From Ophiothrix spiculata (Eukaryota; Echinodermata; Ophiuroidea; Amphilepidida; Ophiotrichidae): a DNA stretch of 20,604 bases. The stretch lies in NCBI GenBank assembly GCA_000969725.1, contig JXSR01S022579.1; one strand, 5' to 3'. Shown in pieces: positions 8,575 through 17,871 of this stretch. Below the pieces are notes generated by a model that saw only the letters and a program-made list of their open reading frames with translations, was not told the DNA's origin and made no database searches. The translations under genes and the position numbers were made by a program. Numbering within the stretch: the first letter of the stretch is position 1; every line of letters starts with the position of its first letter.

Positions 8575-10310
8575 TTACATAGAAACAACATGTTCAAATT
8601 CATTCAAACTCATATTCAAACAATTGGAGCGAATTTCAGCTGGGAGTTTGTTCCAAAGCGAAGCAGCCCTATAGTGGAATGTTCTTCTACCAGCGGCGAT
8701 GTTCCATGATGGTACAATAAGAATATTATTGAGTCTACTCCTTGTGTTTTTGGTATGAGTTTAATGTGTAAAAGTGAACATAGTTGAAAGACACTTAGGA
8801 GCAATATCTTTTACACATTTAAAAATAATAACAAGTAGCTGGTGATTCCAGCTCATCAAGTATGTCCCAGCTTAGGTCGTTCATCATTTTATCCATTGGA
8901 GTCCTAATATCTGCATGAAGAAGTAAACGAGCAAGCTTGATATGCAGGATTTGAAGGCTATTGTGATTGGTGATTGAAAAGTTAGACCATACAGGACTGC
9001 AGTAGTCAAAATGAGGAAATACAATTGCTTTAGCAAGAAGTTTGGTAGTTTTACAAGGAAGATATTTTTTAATTCTACGAATAACACCAATACGCTTATT
9101 TGAAGATAAATGGTTGAAATGTTGATTCCATGACAGTTGTGGATCAAGAATTACGCCAAGATACTTTAACTTATCTATAATTTCAATGTTTTCATTTTCA
9201 TAATTCAATGAAATATTCTGAAATTTCTTTAATGCCTGTTTAGTACCAAATATCCTTAATTTTGTCTTCTTTATACTATAATGTTAAACCAACCTGTAAC
9301 CATGTTAAGATTCCTGTTAAGTTTAGTTTATAAAGTTGAAGATAATTTGAACTATTTAAAAGTGATGTGACATCAGCATACATTACAATTTACAATTTAC
9401 AGAACTTGGTATTGAGTTAACAAAAATTTGAATAAAAGAGGACCTAAAATGGATCCTTGAGGAATTCCAATATCTATATTTCTACATTTTGAATTAGCAT
9501 AGTTTATATTTACAGTCTGAGTCCTATTATCTAGAAACGATTTAAACCATAGATGTGCATTACTATTAATTCCAAACTTTTTCATTTTCCTTAAAAGAAG
9601 ATCATGAACTACTGTGTCAAAGGCTTACTTGAGGTCTATAAAAACCAGTGACTTTAACCTTTATTCATGTTGTTTAGTATATAGTCAGTTACATCAGTTA
9701 AAGTGGTATTTGTACTGTGATTACTCCTGAAACCTGATTGACATGGATGAAGGATATTGTTTTTAGTAAGATACATAAACTAGATCATGTACAGTACGTT
9801 CCAAAATCTTTGAAAGAATAGCCAATACAGAAATGGGCATATAATTCCTAACATCGCTTTTATCACCATCTTTGTGAATAGGTATAACTCTGGCAATTTT
9901 CCATTTTGAAGGGAAATGGCCTGTTAACATGGAGAGAGTACAGATATAATGCAAGCGGGTTACATATTATGGGTGCTGCTAGCTTTAATAATTTAACAGA
10001 AATTGTTTAAATACCACTTCTTTTGTTATTAATATTACAAATTTGATCAAATACATAATCAGCTGTTACGACATCAAATTAAAATGATTCATTATCAACA
10101 ATAGGATCAACATCTTCTACTTGACTAGTCTCTGAAAATTTAGAAGCTAATTTAAGCTATTTACAATTGATGTAAAGAATGAGATTTATTTTTTGGAATT
10201 AACTTTCTGACTGTATTCCACAATGTTCTTGATTTGTTAACATTATCTTTTATTGCTTTGCTACAATAATTATTCTTAAGTGATCTAATAAGTTTGTTAA
10301 CCGACATTTA
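8575..10310 (-). mobile_element. Degraded CR1/Jockey-like non-LTR retrotransposon, RT and C-terminal part
   Basis: Reading from 10310 down, the frames give: a linker with NKSRTLWNTVRKLIP; the RT entry KIARVIPIHKDGD...NYMPISVLAILSKILE (about 9780-9900); motif A as VFIDLK-stop-AFDTV (about 9615-9650); GIPQGSILGPLLF (about 9430-9470); the catalytic box as YADV in place of YADD (about 9363-9383); KYLGVILDPQLSWNQH (about 9110-9170); and the closing RRTFHYRAASLWNKLP block before a stop at 8575. The order and spacing are those of CR1/Jockey-group ORF2. It carries several frameshifts, a stop in motif A and a lost catalytic Asp, so it is inactive. The endonuclease domain and 5' part are absent, as in 5'-truncated copies. 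Confidence 0.85.
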
Positions 10311-10660
10311 GAAATAATAAAATTTTGAATCTGTGGCCATTTTTGCCCCAAATCAGATATCGACATAATGTTTGGACATGAAGTAATTTATGACGTCATA
10401 ATTAAGTAACAGCTTATTGGATTTTCATGATTTTTAAGAGGCTCTACCCTATGGTATGGTATAAGGTAACCTAACCAAGACTGACCATCGGAAGGCCTGT
10501 GTTGAGGCTATGAATACCTGAACGGTGGGTTGACTTGATTTTATTTGTGTAGGCCTAAACAAGTTAAAGTTGTAAAAAAATCAGTAACCCGATTATTTCG
10601 GTGTCTTAACTCTTAAATAAATATATTGAACGTTTAAAATGAAAAGAAGTGGGAAAAAAA
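10311..10660. other. Intergenic, nothing recognised
   Basis: AT-rich DNA between the retrotransposon and the tRNA-like element. No open frame, repeat or motif was identified, apart from a short repeated GGTATGG/GGTATAAGG stretch near 10450. Confidence 0.4.
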
Positions 10661-10773
10661 AGATTGCCCACGGACTCGAACCCGGCCGCAGAAAATGATA
10701 TGACGTTGGATATGACATTGGTCTGATACAAATTTGTCATGCACGGCGCTTCAGACCACTAGGCCACACTTCT
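10661..10773 (-). repeat. tRNA-derived element (pol III A and B boxes, T-run)
   Basis: On the minus strand an A box TGGCCTAGTGG (10756-10766) and a perfect B box GGTTCGAGTCC (10672-10682) are followed by eight T residues (10654-10661), a pol III stop. The boxes are about 74 nt apart, too far for an ordinary tRNA. The acceptor and T stems do not pair well. The A-box side resembles class II tRNAs (Leu/Ser). It is best read as a tRNA-derived SINE head or decayed tRNA copy. Confidence 0.6.
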
Positions 10774-11709
10774 CGATGTGAGCACATGTGAATTTAACGT
10801 TACTTATAGTTCAATATAAGTTTGGCCAAAACAATACTCCGTGTCGGTCTGTTTAATTCTGGGTTGTTACGCCTGCGCGATGCATGAGGGCTTTGGATGT
10901 GTGTATTGTGCATAGTAATTGTATCGCGCTGTGCAGTATGTTATGCGAAACTGGCGAAAGAAGTTATTAATGAGGACTTCATTCGATGTTGCTATTGTTG
11001 AACATGTAATGCAATTCCTAATTCCTAATTCCATTCTGATGTATTTGGTATCAAATTAATCCTCGGCTTGGTCATAAGATTGTACTAATGATTAAATAAT
11101 TCAAAAAACCTACCTAGAACGACTATGCAGTTACGATATTCATCTGCAAAAACCTTTTCAGCATTGAAAATGTTAACTTCTTGAATCGATATCGTGACGT
11201 CAAAACGGAAACATTTGTATAGCCGTGGCTGCTTTCAAGAGAATTTCGTCACACGCGGTGATTCCTTATATATAGTACAAAGGAGTACATTTATCGGTGA
11301 GAACCGGAATTATGTCTCGATAGCAGTTGTTTCTAAGGTTTGTGACAAGGTAAAATTATAGAGACAGGTCATGTATTCTTGTGACAAACGGTTAAGAAAA
11401 AGTAGTATAATGTCAATCCATCGTTTGTCTTGAAATACGTTATGTTGCAATCTTAAGTTAATGATTGTACCGTTAAAAATGCCCATTAGATAGGAGCCAT
11501 ATTTAACAAAAAGAAAAATACATTTCTGCACAACTACCGTACATTTAAATCATGGGCGTATGGCAATATACATTTTTTCTTTTGCTTTTGGTGGTCCTGA
11601 AAAGGGTCTTTTGGCTTTTGTTGACTCTAAAAAACAAAATCCATGCAAAGACCCTTTGTATGATTTTTATATGAACATAATATCGTATTAAAATTAAAGC
11701 AAATTTGTT
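10774..11709. other. Intergenic, nothing recognised
   Basis: No coding or repeat structure is supported. Short open frames on the minus strand (11310-11730) show no family features and are A/T-driven. Confidence 0.4.
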
Positions 11710-12478
11710 CAATTTGTAAATTGGTATCAAATGCCTTTGGAAATTCTTGCTGTAAGCATATTATTATCTATAGCTTCATTTAGATCTTTAATAAAATCCA
11801 GCACTGCCATACATGTATAGGTAGATAATTATGTAGAGTCTTTTTGACGAAAGTCATACTGTCTGGCGTACAAAAATTGCTTTTGCATTTAAGAAATTAC
11901 AACATCGTATATGAATTATCTAAAGAATTTTTGAAAAACAGGGTAAGAGTCTGATACTGGCCTATAATTTCCAAAAACCTCGACATAATTCATTATTATA
12001 AATAGGCACTGGCTTTACTATCTTCAAGGCATCTGGAACTACACCATCACTCAGCGACTTGTTAAAAATGATATGTAATTTCAGTCGCAACCAGTTTTAC
12101 CAAATCTGACTTGATCATGGGCCGGACTTTTTCCATTTCCTAAAATGTGCAATTATTTTTAAAATTTCACTTTCATCAGATGGATTGAAGAAACATGTCG
12201 AGTTAAAACTTTTGTCTTAATACTCAGTAAATTCTTTACCATGGTGTGGTGTTTAATTGAGCCAGCAAGAGTTGGACCATGTTGGCAAAGATCTCATTGA
12301 ATTTATGTGTTACCTCTGCGGGGTCAGTGACATATGCATGTATGTTTTTTTGCTATTCACAAACGTCCGACTCAGCCTTTTTAGGACACCTGAGCATTAA
12401 ATTCAAAATGTTCCATGTGCTTTTCATATTAGATTTCTCTCTGTCCAGTTATACTGAAATAGTTTTGATTTGTTCTTC
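11710..12478 (-). mobile_element. Second non-LTR reverse-transcriptase remnant
   Basis: Frames read from about 12230 down give FFNPSDESEILKII, then IFNKSLSDGVVPDALKIVKP-VPIY and, after a frameshift, NYRPVS-LPCFSKIL. Further on come an ARQYDFRQK-like piece, AVLDFIKDLNEAIDNN, and SKAFDT (near 11735) after a one-base shift and a lost segment. This is the N-terminal half of a non-LTR RT. Its wording differs from the element at 8575-10310, so it is a separate family member. Many stops and indels make it inactive. Its far (5') side stops at 12478, exactly where the A/B duplication begins. Confidence 0.75.
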
Positions 12479-12540
12479 TTAATCGAGAATTTAATTCATT
12501 GCGATACTTCTTATACTTAAGATACATTTGTTTCAGTTAG

Positions 12541-12546
12541 TTTATT
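12541..12546 (-). promoter_or_regulatory. Candidate poly(A) signal 3' of B
   Basis: AATAAA on the minus strand, in the same context as 214-219 downstream of A. Confidence 0.3.
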
Positions 12547-12770
12547 CATGGATATTTTGTACAACCTATTCTATCTACGCATACAATTCAACAGTGCATA
12601 TGCAACCAAACTATTTTGATGTACTTCTTATTCTACACTTTTCAATTACATCTATGCTTTTCAAAATGTACAATACTGCAAGCAATATGCATTATGAACA
12701 AGTAATTAAAAGTGCAATTTTTGTTCTTAACATCAGTCGCAATAAAGTATGCCACAATTTTGAAATACCA

Positions 12771-14404
12771 CTATAGCAGCGTCACATAACAAAAATCCGC
12801 TAGTACTAGAAGGGCGATAACAAGTATAATGATCCCAATGGTAATACCAGCACCAAGACCAATATTAACTCCATCGTGATGTTTTGTGATATTCTGCAAT
12901 TTTTCTGTGCTGGGTGCTCGTTGTGTGATCTTTGTGATTGTTGATCTTTGAGTAGGGCACGGATTGTCATATCTAATATGAACACCGAAATGACACATGG
13001 TCATATTTTTTGAAGTCGGGCCCATTTGCGTTACAACTCACTCACTTCATCCATACCTAACTCCCTCCTGCCCTCCTGGTAATGGTTGATTAGAGATAAT
13101 AAACACCTTTATTTGGCTATTATTTTGAATTGATTTTATAGACAAATACATTATCTTCAAAATCATACCAAAATTATAACATTTCATACAATTATAGAAA
13201 AGTTATGATAAGATTTGATGCACAATGTACATATTTCATCCACACCAACCGCATTTATGCCCGTTTTGATTTCTGGCTAAATTAAATTTTTGACTTTAAC
13301 TTGTTATTAGCGTTAATGATCAACTTTATTCGGATTAATTCCAACTTGATTTTGATAAAAAATAACCAGTCTTTGAAATCAAATGAGATTTATGACACTT
13401 CAATGGATTCAAAAATAGATGCACAATTTTCATGATGCCTCATCCACACCCGCCTCATCCACACCCGCCTCCACCCTGGCTAATTAGCTTTAACAGGTTA
13501 TTAAGCCTACTTAATCACTTCATTTTGGGTTGTATTCTTAATTTTTTGAAAGTCAAATAAATTGTCTTTAAAATGATACCAAAATTAAAACATTTCATGG
13601 GATTGCTGAAAAGATATGACAAAATGTATGCATAAATCATTCTCAATGTAACAAATCCACCTTATATGGGTCCCCACATTAAAAAGAATGACCACATGCA
13701 TATGAAACATCAGCATATATGGAGCTTTTTGACGTACACGTGAAATCTGCACAATGATCATTTGCAGAAGATGTAAATGACGTCTTTAACATCGCAGTTG
13801 TAGTGACTTCTGTAACGGCTTTATTGTCAGATCTGGACCAACTATTAGTGATGTCATTACCCACGCCTTGACAATACAAAGTAATTTCAACTCCCGTTTC
13901 CATATTTAATGTTCCGACCCCGCTTAGATATTCTACACCTGGTGTATCAGATACAAAACGCATGGGGGATGGAAAATATTGAACAAGAAGGCTAACTGAT
14001 GATGATGTAAATGGTGTAAATGCTGTCTGTAATGTTTTTTCAGTAATGGCACAAAGATAATCACCAGTGTCGGATACACTTGCTGTGTTGATTGTTAAAT
14101 GCAGTTCTTGGTTCGAAGCCATGTCGACAGTGTAGTACGTGTCATTCCCAATCTCATACATTACAGTATTATCAATAAACTTCAACAAGACATCGCCTTC
14201 ATATCGGATTGTTATCTCATCAGTATCTGGATTAAAGTCAGGTGATGAGCAGACGAAGTCCACTTGGTCACCAACGTATGCAACGTCAGTTGAGGCAGTG
14301 AATTTCACTTGGTTAGCCCGTATTCCTATATTAACTGTTAGAAGTAGCCCGGTGCAAAGAATTACACTCCATGTAAAGAAATATTCAAATGTCCTTGGCA
14401 ACAT
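12771..14404 (-). pseudogene. Short-form Ig receptor gene B, split by a transposon
   Basis: Sister of A, started at the same conserved ATG (14404). The intact part (14404 to 13679, 241 residues) has the signal peptide, Ig1 with its DTGDYLC motif, and Ig2 up to the SYAC cysteine. The inserted element then adds GHSF and a stop. Beyond the insertion (12771-12994) the stalk and membrane segment are still recognisable. A 4-bp deletion near 12970 also shifts their frame, so removing the insertion would not restore the gene. The first Ig2 cysteine of the family is Arg here (PSPMRFV). Its probable partner, the stalk NPC cysteine, is cut off, so the remainder has no unpaired cysteine from that pair. 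A secreted two-Ig fragment is therefore conceivable, but a decaying pseudogene is the simpler reading. Confidence 0.85.
12999..13693. mobile_element. 695-bp TIR element inserted in gene B, built of ~203-bp repeats
   Basis: The ends are GGTCATATTTTTT and, reverse-complemented, GGTCATTCTTTTT. The flanks are ACAT at 12995-12998 and 13694-13697. Gene A carries one ACAT at the same place (648-651), which proves a 4-bp target duplication. Inside are three degenerate tandem units with a period near 203 bp: GATGCACAATGTACATATTT at 13217, GATGCACAATTTTCATGATG at 13419, and a weaker match near 13624. A short direct repeat CTCATCCACACCCGC is in the middle unit. It encodes no transposase. A 4-bp duplication fits several DNA-transposon groups (for example Chapaev, Sola), and I cannot choose among them. 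Confidence 0.85.
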
Positions 14405-14760
14405 GTTTAGAGCAATAGTCAAAATAAAAATGTAAGCTTTAAATGTCAAATGTTTGAAAAATAATTTTCAATCAACGATATCCAACGATTTACCGATTCA
14501 ATTCATAGACACATGAACACTAAATAAAAGTGCAACATATATATTGACAGTCTTTTAAATTTTATGTTCCTAAAAATAGAACAAAAGAATCGTTAATTAT
14601 GACATTGGTAACTATTGTTCAAACTATGAACGCTAGTTTGCATAAATACACAAATCAGTGCGGGATAATTTCACAAACATTATTGTAAGTGTTAGGTTCA
14701 AGTTTTACCATGGGAACAGACAAAAGTTGAAAATGTCCTTATTTTGGAACTCCCAAATTT
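14405..14760 (-). promoter_or_regulatory. Conserved 5' flank of B
   Basis: Aligns with A's and C's upstream DNA and contains the conserved block at 14694-14725. It is followed within 50 bp by the hAT MITE. A TATATAT string lies at about 14538-14545 but is not kept in the other copies. Confidence 0.35.
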
Positions 14761-14774
14761 TAACAATTTGTTCT

Positions 14775-15039
14775 CAGGGGCGTCGGAAGGAAAATAAAAG
14801 TGGTGCGGCCCCTAGTAAAAGTGGTGTGACCTGAGGCCCCTTAGTTACCAAAAATGACATGAATAAAGAAACATCTAAGTCCAAGAAGACAATTTTACTC
14901 AAAACGAATTTGTACAATACTATTTTTGGTTATTTTTGCTAGGATTATGATTAAATGCATCAAAAAAAATAATCATTTTTTCTGGCTGAAAAGTGGTGCG
15001 GCCAAAGCCAATATGGCCCACACGGTTCCGACGCCCCTG
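14775..15039. mobile_element. hAT-type MITE upstream of B
   Basis: A 265-bp element with perfect 14-bp ends CAGGGGCGTCGGAA and TTCCGACGCCCCTG. It is flanked by TTTGTTCT and ATTGTTCT, an 8-bp target duplication with one mismatch. Genes A and C lack it at the matching upstream position. Internally AAGTGGTGCGGCC and variants occur three times. It has no coding capacity. Confidence 0.85.
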
Positions 15040-15070
15040 ATTGTTCTATGATTTATGAGATTGAGCAACA

Positions 15071-15341
15071 TTACAACAAGTTGCAACAGCACGAGTGACA
15101 CACTTTAAATAATAATGATGAATAGTAAGACGTGATTGTAGTTTACGATTATTTTTTATTTAGTAGTTTCACGGTTGCAATAATTTGTTTATGACATTTA
15201 ATATTCAGATTCATCCAAGCAATTTCAAAACATTTAATAGAAGTCTGAGTTGCACTATGATTTTTTTACACTAATGAATTAACTCTGCATCCGATGCATC
15301 ATCATTTTTAAAGCAATCTTCGCACGATAAAAATACGCGGA
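15071..15341. other. Intergenic, nothing recognised
   Basis: AT-rich DNA between the B upstream homology and the D 3'-flank segment. It has no counterpart in the A-C cassette, where the foldback sits. No features seen. Confidence 0.4.
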
Positions 15342-15390
15342 CACATGGATGCATCGTTGATTTGTGACGAACAACTTTGTAGCATGTTAA

Positions 15391-16143
15391 GGGGTAATGG
15401 AATCCATCTGCTCAGGAAAATGTGAATCCTAACTATTTTTTAATCATGACAAGATAAATGGTTTCCACTGCATCTGCGGGGACTCGAACCATTGATTATG
15501 GCAGGGGTTAGTCATGCATTACGAAGCGAGAGATCTACCGCTGAGCTATCCAGCCAGCGGTGAGATCGTAAAAATCTAAAAATAAACATTAGAATGCCGT
15601 ATTTTTCTTTTGATTACATAAAAATTGCAATTTTTGCCTTATTGGAATGCTCAATTTGTAATTAAATTATGCGAATGCGTATATCAGACAAAATGTAGAT
15701 AATGTAGATACTAAAAACAGGCAATTCACAGCTTAAAGAGGGTAAATTCAGAATCGTAATTCACGTCCAGTTTTTCGGGCAAAACAACACGGATTTGTTA
15801 CATTATCATTCAAAATCAACACAACATATTAATAACAAATTATTTGTTATTCAATAAGAAGTATCAAGCCTACAATCTGTCAAAATTTGAAAACAGCCGA
15901 ATGTTCGAACATCATGAAATTATGAGGTTTCGGCGAAAAAGGCATCAAGTTTTCGAAGTAGCCTTTAGGCGTCATTTTGACCTTGATAATAGACGTGAAA
16001 TCAATAGTAAAGAATACAGTATAACGTAAAGACTCTATTACACATGTACGCCAAAATTGTGATATTCTGATAGGTATAAGTAGGTCAAAACTTGCAGTAA
16101 ACATGCCGTTCAACCGAGCGAGACGTTTTTAGGGACTGTAGCC
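15391..16143. mobile_element. 753-bp TTAA-flanked insertion
   Basis: Compared with 2457-2740 this stretch is extra. TTAA precedes it (15387-15390) and follows it (16144-16147), while the empty site has a single TTTAAA, so a TTAA target duplication is likely. That fits piggyBac- or Kolobok-type transposition, but the ends (GGGGTAATGG and, reversed, GGCTACAGTCC) do not form a clear terminal repeat. It carries a tRNA-like block. A 61-codon frame inside shows no family features. Confidence 0.5.
15468..15558 (-). repeat. tRNA-like block inside the TTAA insertion
   Basis: Minus strand: A box TAGCTCAGCGG (15538-15548) and B box GGTTCGAGTCC (15480-15490), with a CTTCGTAA loop-like stretch between. 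The gap is about 47 nt, longer than in class I tRNAs, and the acceptor and anticodon stems pair poorly. It is probably a tRNA-derived SINE or decayed tRNA, not a working tRNA gene. Confidence 0.5.
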
Positions 16144-16464
16144 TTAAATACCTTATTCACACATTATTTGATATTTTGATGTTATTATTTAATAAATATA
16201 CGTATATATTTATGGGAACACTTTTATTATTTTTTGAGGAAAAGTAAAATATGATATTTCTAATATTCTAAATATTCGTGACCCAATAGAAAGACAAGTA
16301 AAAATGTATCTTACATTTTCGTATAGAAACCACTCGCCTAATTCTTGTAAATAGTGCCCTACTATCAACATGATCAAGAACGTTGTTTGGAATCTTATAA
16401 GTTAATTTTGCTGTATGATATTGTTATTGTCACTGCCATATTAATAACAACCTTTAAATTTATC

Positions 16465-17676
16465 CTAAGGGATTACATCAACATATGCAGGATTCAAGTT
16501 GGCATTTGGAAAGTTTGTGGAGTAATACGAGGCTCCATGTTCATCGTTGTTTGTTATTTTGGTTGAATAATAATGTGTGTTTTGTTCCTTGTTGTTCGTT
16601 GCGATGGAGGAATAGTACTGCAATTCATTTGCATCTGATGAACTTTGTGGCATCTCAGGGGGTTCAGGTTGAGAGAGTTTTCTTTTAAAGAAGCGAGACA
16701 CACAAAAAACAACCAGTATTAGTAGGGCAATTACAAGCATAATCCCAACTGTGCTACCAACACCTGTTGCGAGACCAATATTGAATCCATCAAGGTTGTC
16801 GTGTGGCTTTGTGACATTCTGCCATTTCTCTGTGTTTAATGCTTTTTGTGTGACCTTTCTGTTTGTTGATCTCTGAGTGATCTCTGTGCTTGGTAATCTT
16901 TGAGTGGGACACGGATTTTCAGTCATGTCTAATGTGAACACTGATATGACACAGGTGTATGAAGCATCAGCATACATGGAATTCGTTGACGTACACGCAA
17001 AATCTATACAATGATCATCTGGAGAAGATGTGAATGACAGTGACAATAGGTTATCCCCATTGCTTACTTGGTTAACATGTTTACCATCAGATCTAAACCA
17101 ACTTGTATTATCACTTGTACCTATACAGATAAATGTTATATTGATTCCAGGATTAGCAACTAAAGTACCGGTTGACGAAGTCTGTCCAGAATATTTTACA
17201 CCAGCGATCTCAGATGGACCAAGGCACGTAGGAGTTTCAAAATATTGAACCGTAAGGCTAACGAGTGACGATGTTAATGCTGTCCCTGACTTAGAAATGC
17301 CACAATGGTAATGACCAGTGTCACTTACACTTGCAGCATTTATTGTTAAATGCAGGTCTTGGTTCGAAACCATCTCGGCTGTGCAGTACATGTCAGTCCC
17401 AATCTCATACATCGGAGTATTTTCTTTATACCTTAATAGCACATCGCCGTTAAAGCGGATTGTTATCTCATCAGCATCTGGATTGAAATCAGGTGGTGAA
17501 CATATGAAGTCCACTTGGTCACCAACGTATGCAATGTCAGTTGAGACAGTGAATTCCACATCGGTAGCCTGTGCCTGTATTTCTACAACTTCTAGAAGAA
17601 ACTCTATGTAAAGAATAACAATCCATGTAAAGAAGTATCCAAATGAAGTCCTTTGCAACATGTTTAGTAAAGTCAT
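16465..17676 (-). CDS. Long-form two-Ig-domain receptor with Tyr-repeat tail (gene D)
   Basis: A 403-residue IgSF receptor. The ATG at 17676 opens it; the family-conserved ATG is at 17661 (residue 6). The signal peptide runs to about residue 38. Ig1 has Cys59 and Cys125 (DTGHYHC) plus an extra Cys98 not found in the other copies. Ig2 has Cys151, 184, 223, 228, 242, 256 and Trp193. The stalk is longer than in C through a partly repeated TQR/TQK stretch. The membrane segment is about 298-326, followed by a basic RFFKRK. The tail repeats the C layout: Tyr pairs at 354/355, 369/370 and 384/385, exactly 15 apart, then Tyr398 in NPAYVDV. Sequons include Asn178, Asn190 and Asn287. It is a single uninterrupted frame. 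The Ig1 core differs strongly from A, B and C, while tail and membrane region are almost the same as C. Ligand and signalling partners are unknown. Confidence 0.9.
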   Translation of the reverse strand: MTLLNMLQRTSFGYFFTWIVILYIEFLLEVVEIQAQATDVEFTVSTDIAYVGDQVDFICSPPDFNPDADEITIRFNGDVLLRYKENTPMYEIGTDMYCTAEMVSNQDLHLTINAASVSDTGHYHCGISKSGTALTSSLVSLTVQYFETPTCLGPSEIAGVKYSGQTSSTGTLVANPGINITFICIGTSDNTSWFRSDGKHVNQVSNGDNLLSLSFTSSPDDHCIDFACTSTNSMYADASYTCVISVFTLDMTENPCPTQRLPSTEITQRSTNRKVTQKALNTEKWQNVTKPHDNLDGFNIGLATGVGSTVGIMLVIALLILVVFCVSRFFKRKLSQPEPPEMPQSSSDANELQYYSSIATNNKEQNTHYYSTKITNNDEHGASYYSTNFPNANLNPAYVDVIP

Positions 17677-17871
17677 TTGTATGAAGTTGCAAGTTTCAAT
17701 GGGAGAGCAGAACTAATAGTTTGCAATCAACGACAATGGCGGATTTACGAAATTGATCCATAGACACACGAACATTAAAGAAAACAAGAACATAAAACGT
17801 TGACCTCACTTTATTGCAGTCTTACCTATTTAATATCATACCTTCTACCATAATAATCAGAATATATAATC
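17677..17871 (-). promoter_or_regulatory. Shortened 5' flank of D
   Basis: Only about 190 bp of family upstream homology remains (to the TTGCAGTCTTACC stretch near 17825). The conserved block present upstream of A, B and C is missing because a TIR element begins at 17872. If that block matters for expression, D must differ from the others. Confidence 0.4.

Larger units (their letters stand above)
12479..15070. repeat. Segmental duplication unit, copy 2 (pseudogene B with flanks)
   Basis: Colinear with 152-1700, with high identity across 3' flank, coding part and upstream DNA. Two insertions are absent from copy 1: the 695-bp element at 12999-13693 and the 265-bp hAT MITE at 14775-15039. Confidence 0.85.
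15342..16390. repeat. D 3'-flank segment (copy of 2457-2740), split by insertion
   Basis: 15342-15390 and 16144-16380 together match 2457-2740. On the right it runs without break into the 3' end of gene D, which shows the original neighbour of this segment. Confidence 0.7.

Noticed and set aside
10661-10773. Functional tRNA gene
   Set aside because: The A/B box gap is too long and the acceptor and T stems do not pair; the same reasoning applies to 15468-15558.
12279-12776. Plus-strand frames across the RT remnant and B 3' flank
   Set aside because: They are antisense to the RT remnant or lie in duplicated 3'-flank DNA, and the copy at 201-383 is disrupted differently.
13217-13645. CRISPR-like array
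   Set aside because: The three ~203-bp repeats are long, degenerate, without spacers, and inside a TIR element in animal DNA.
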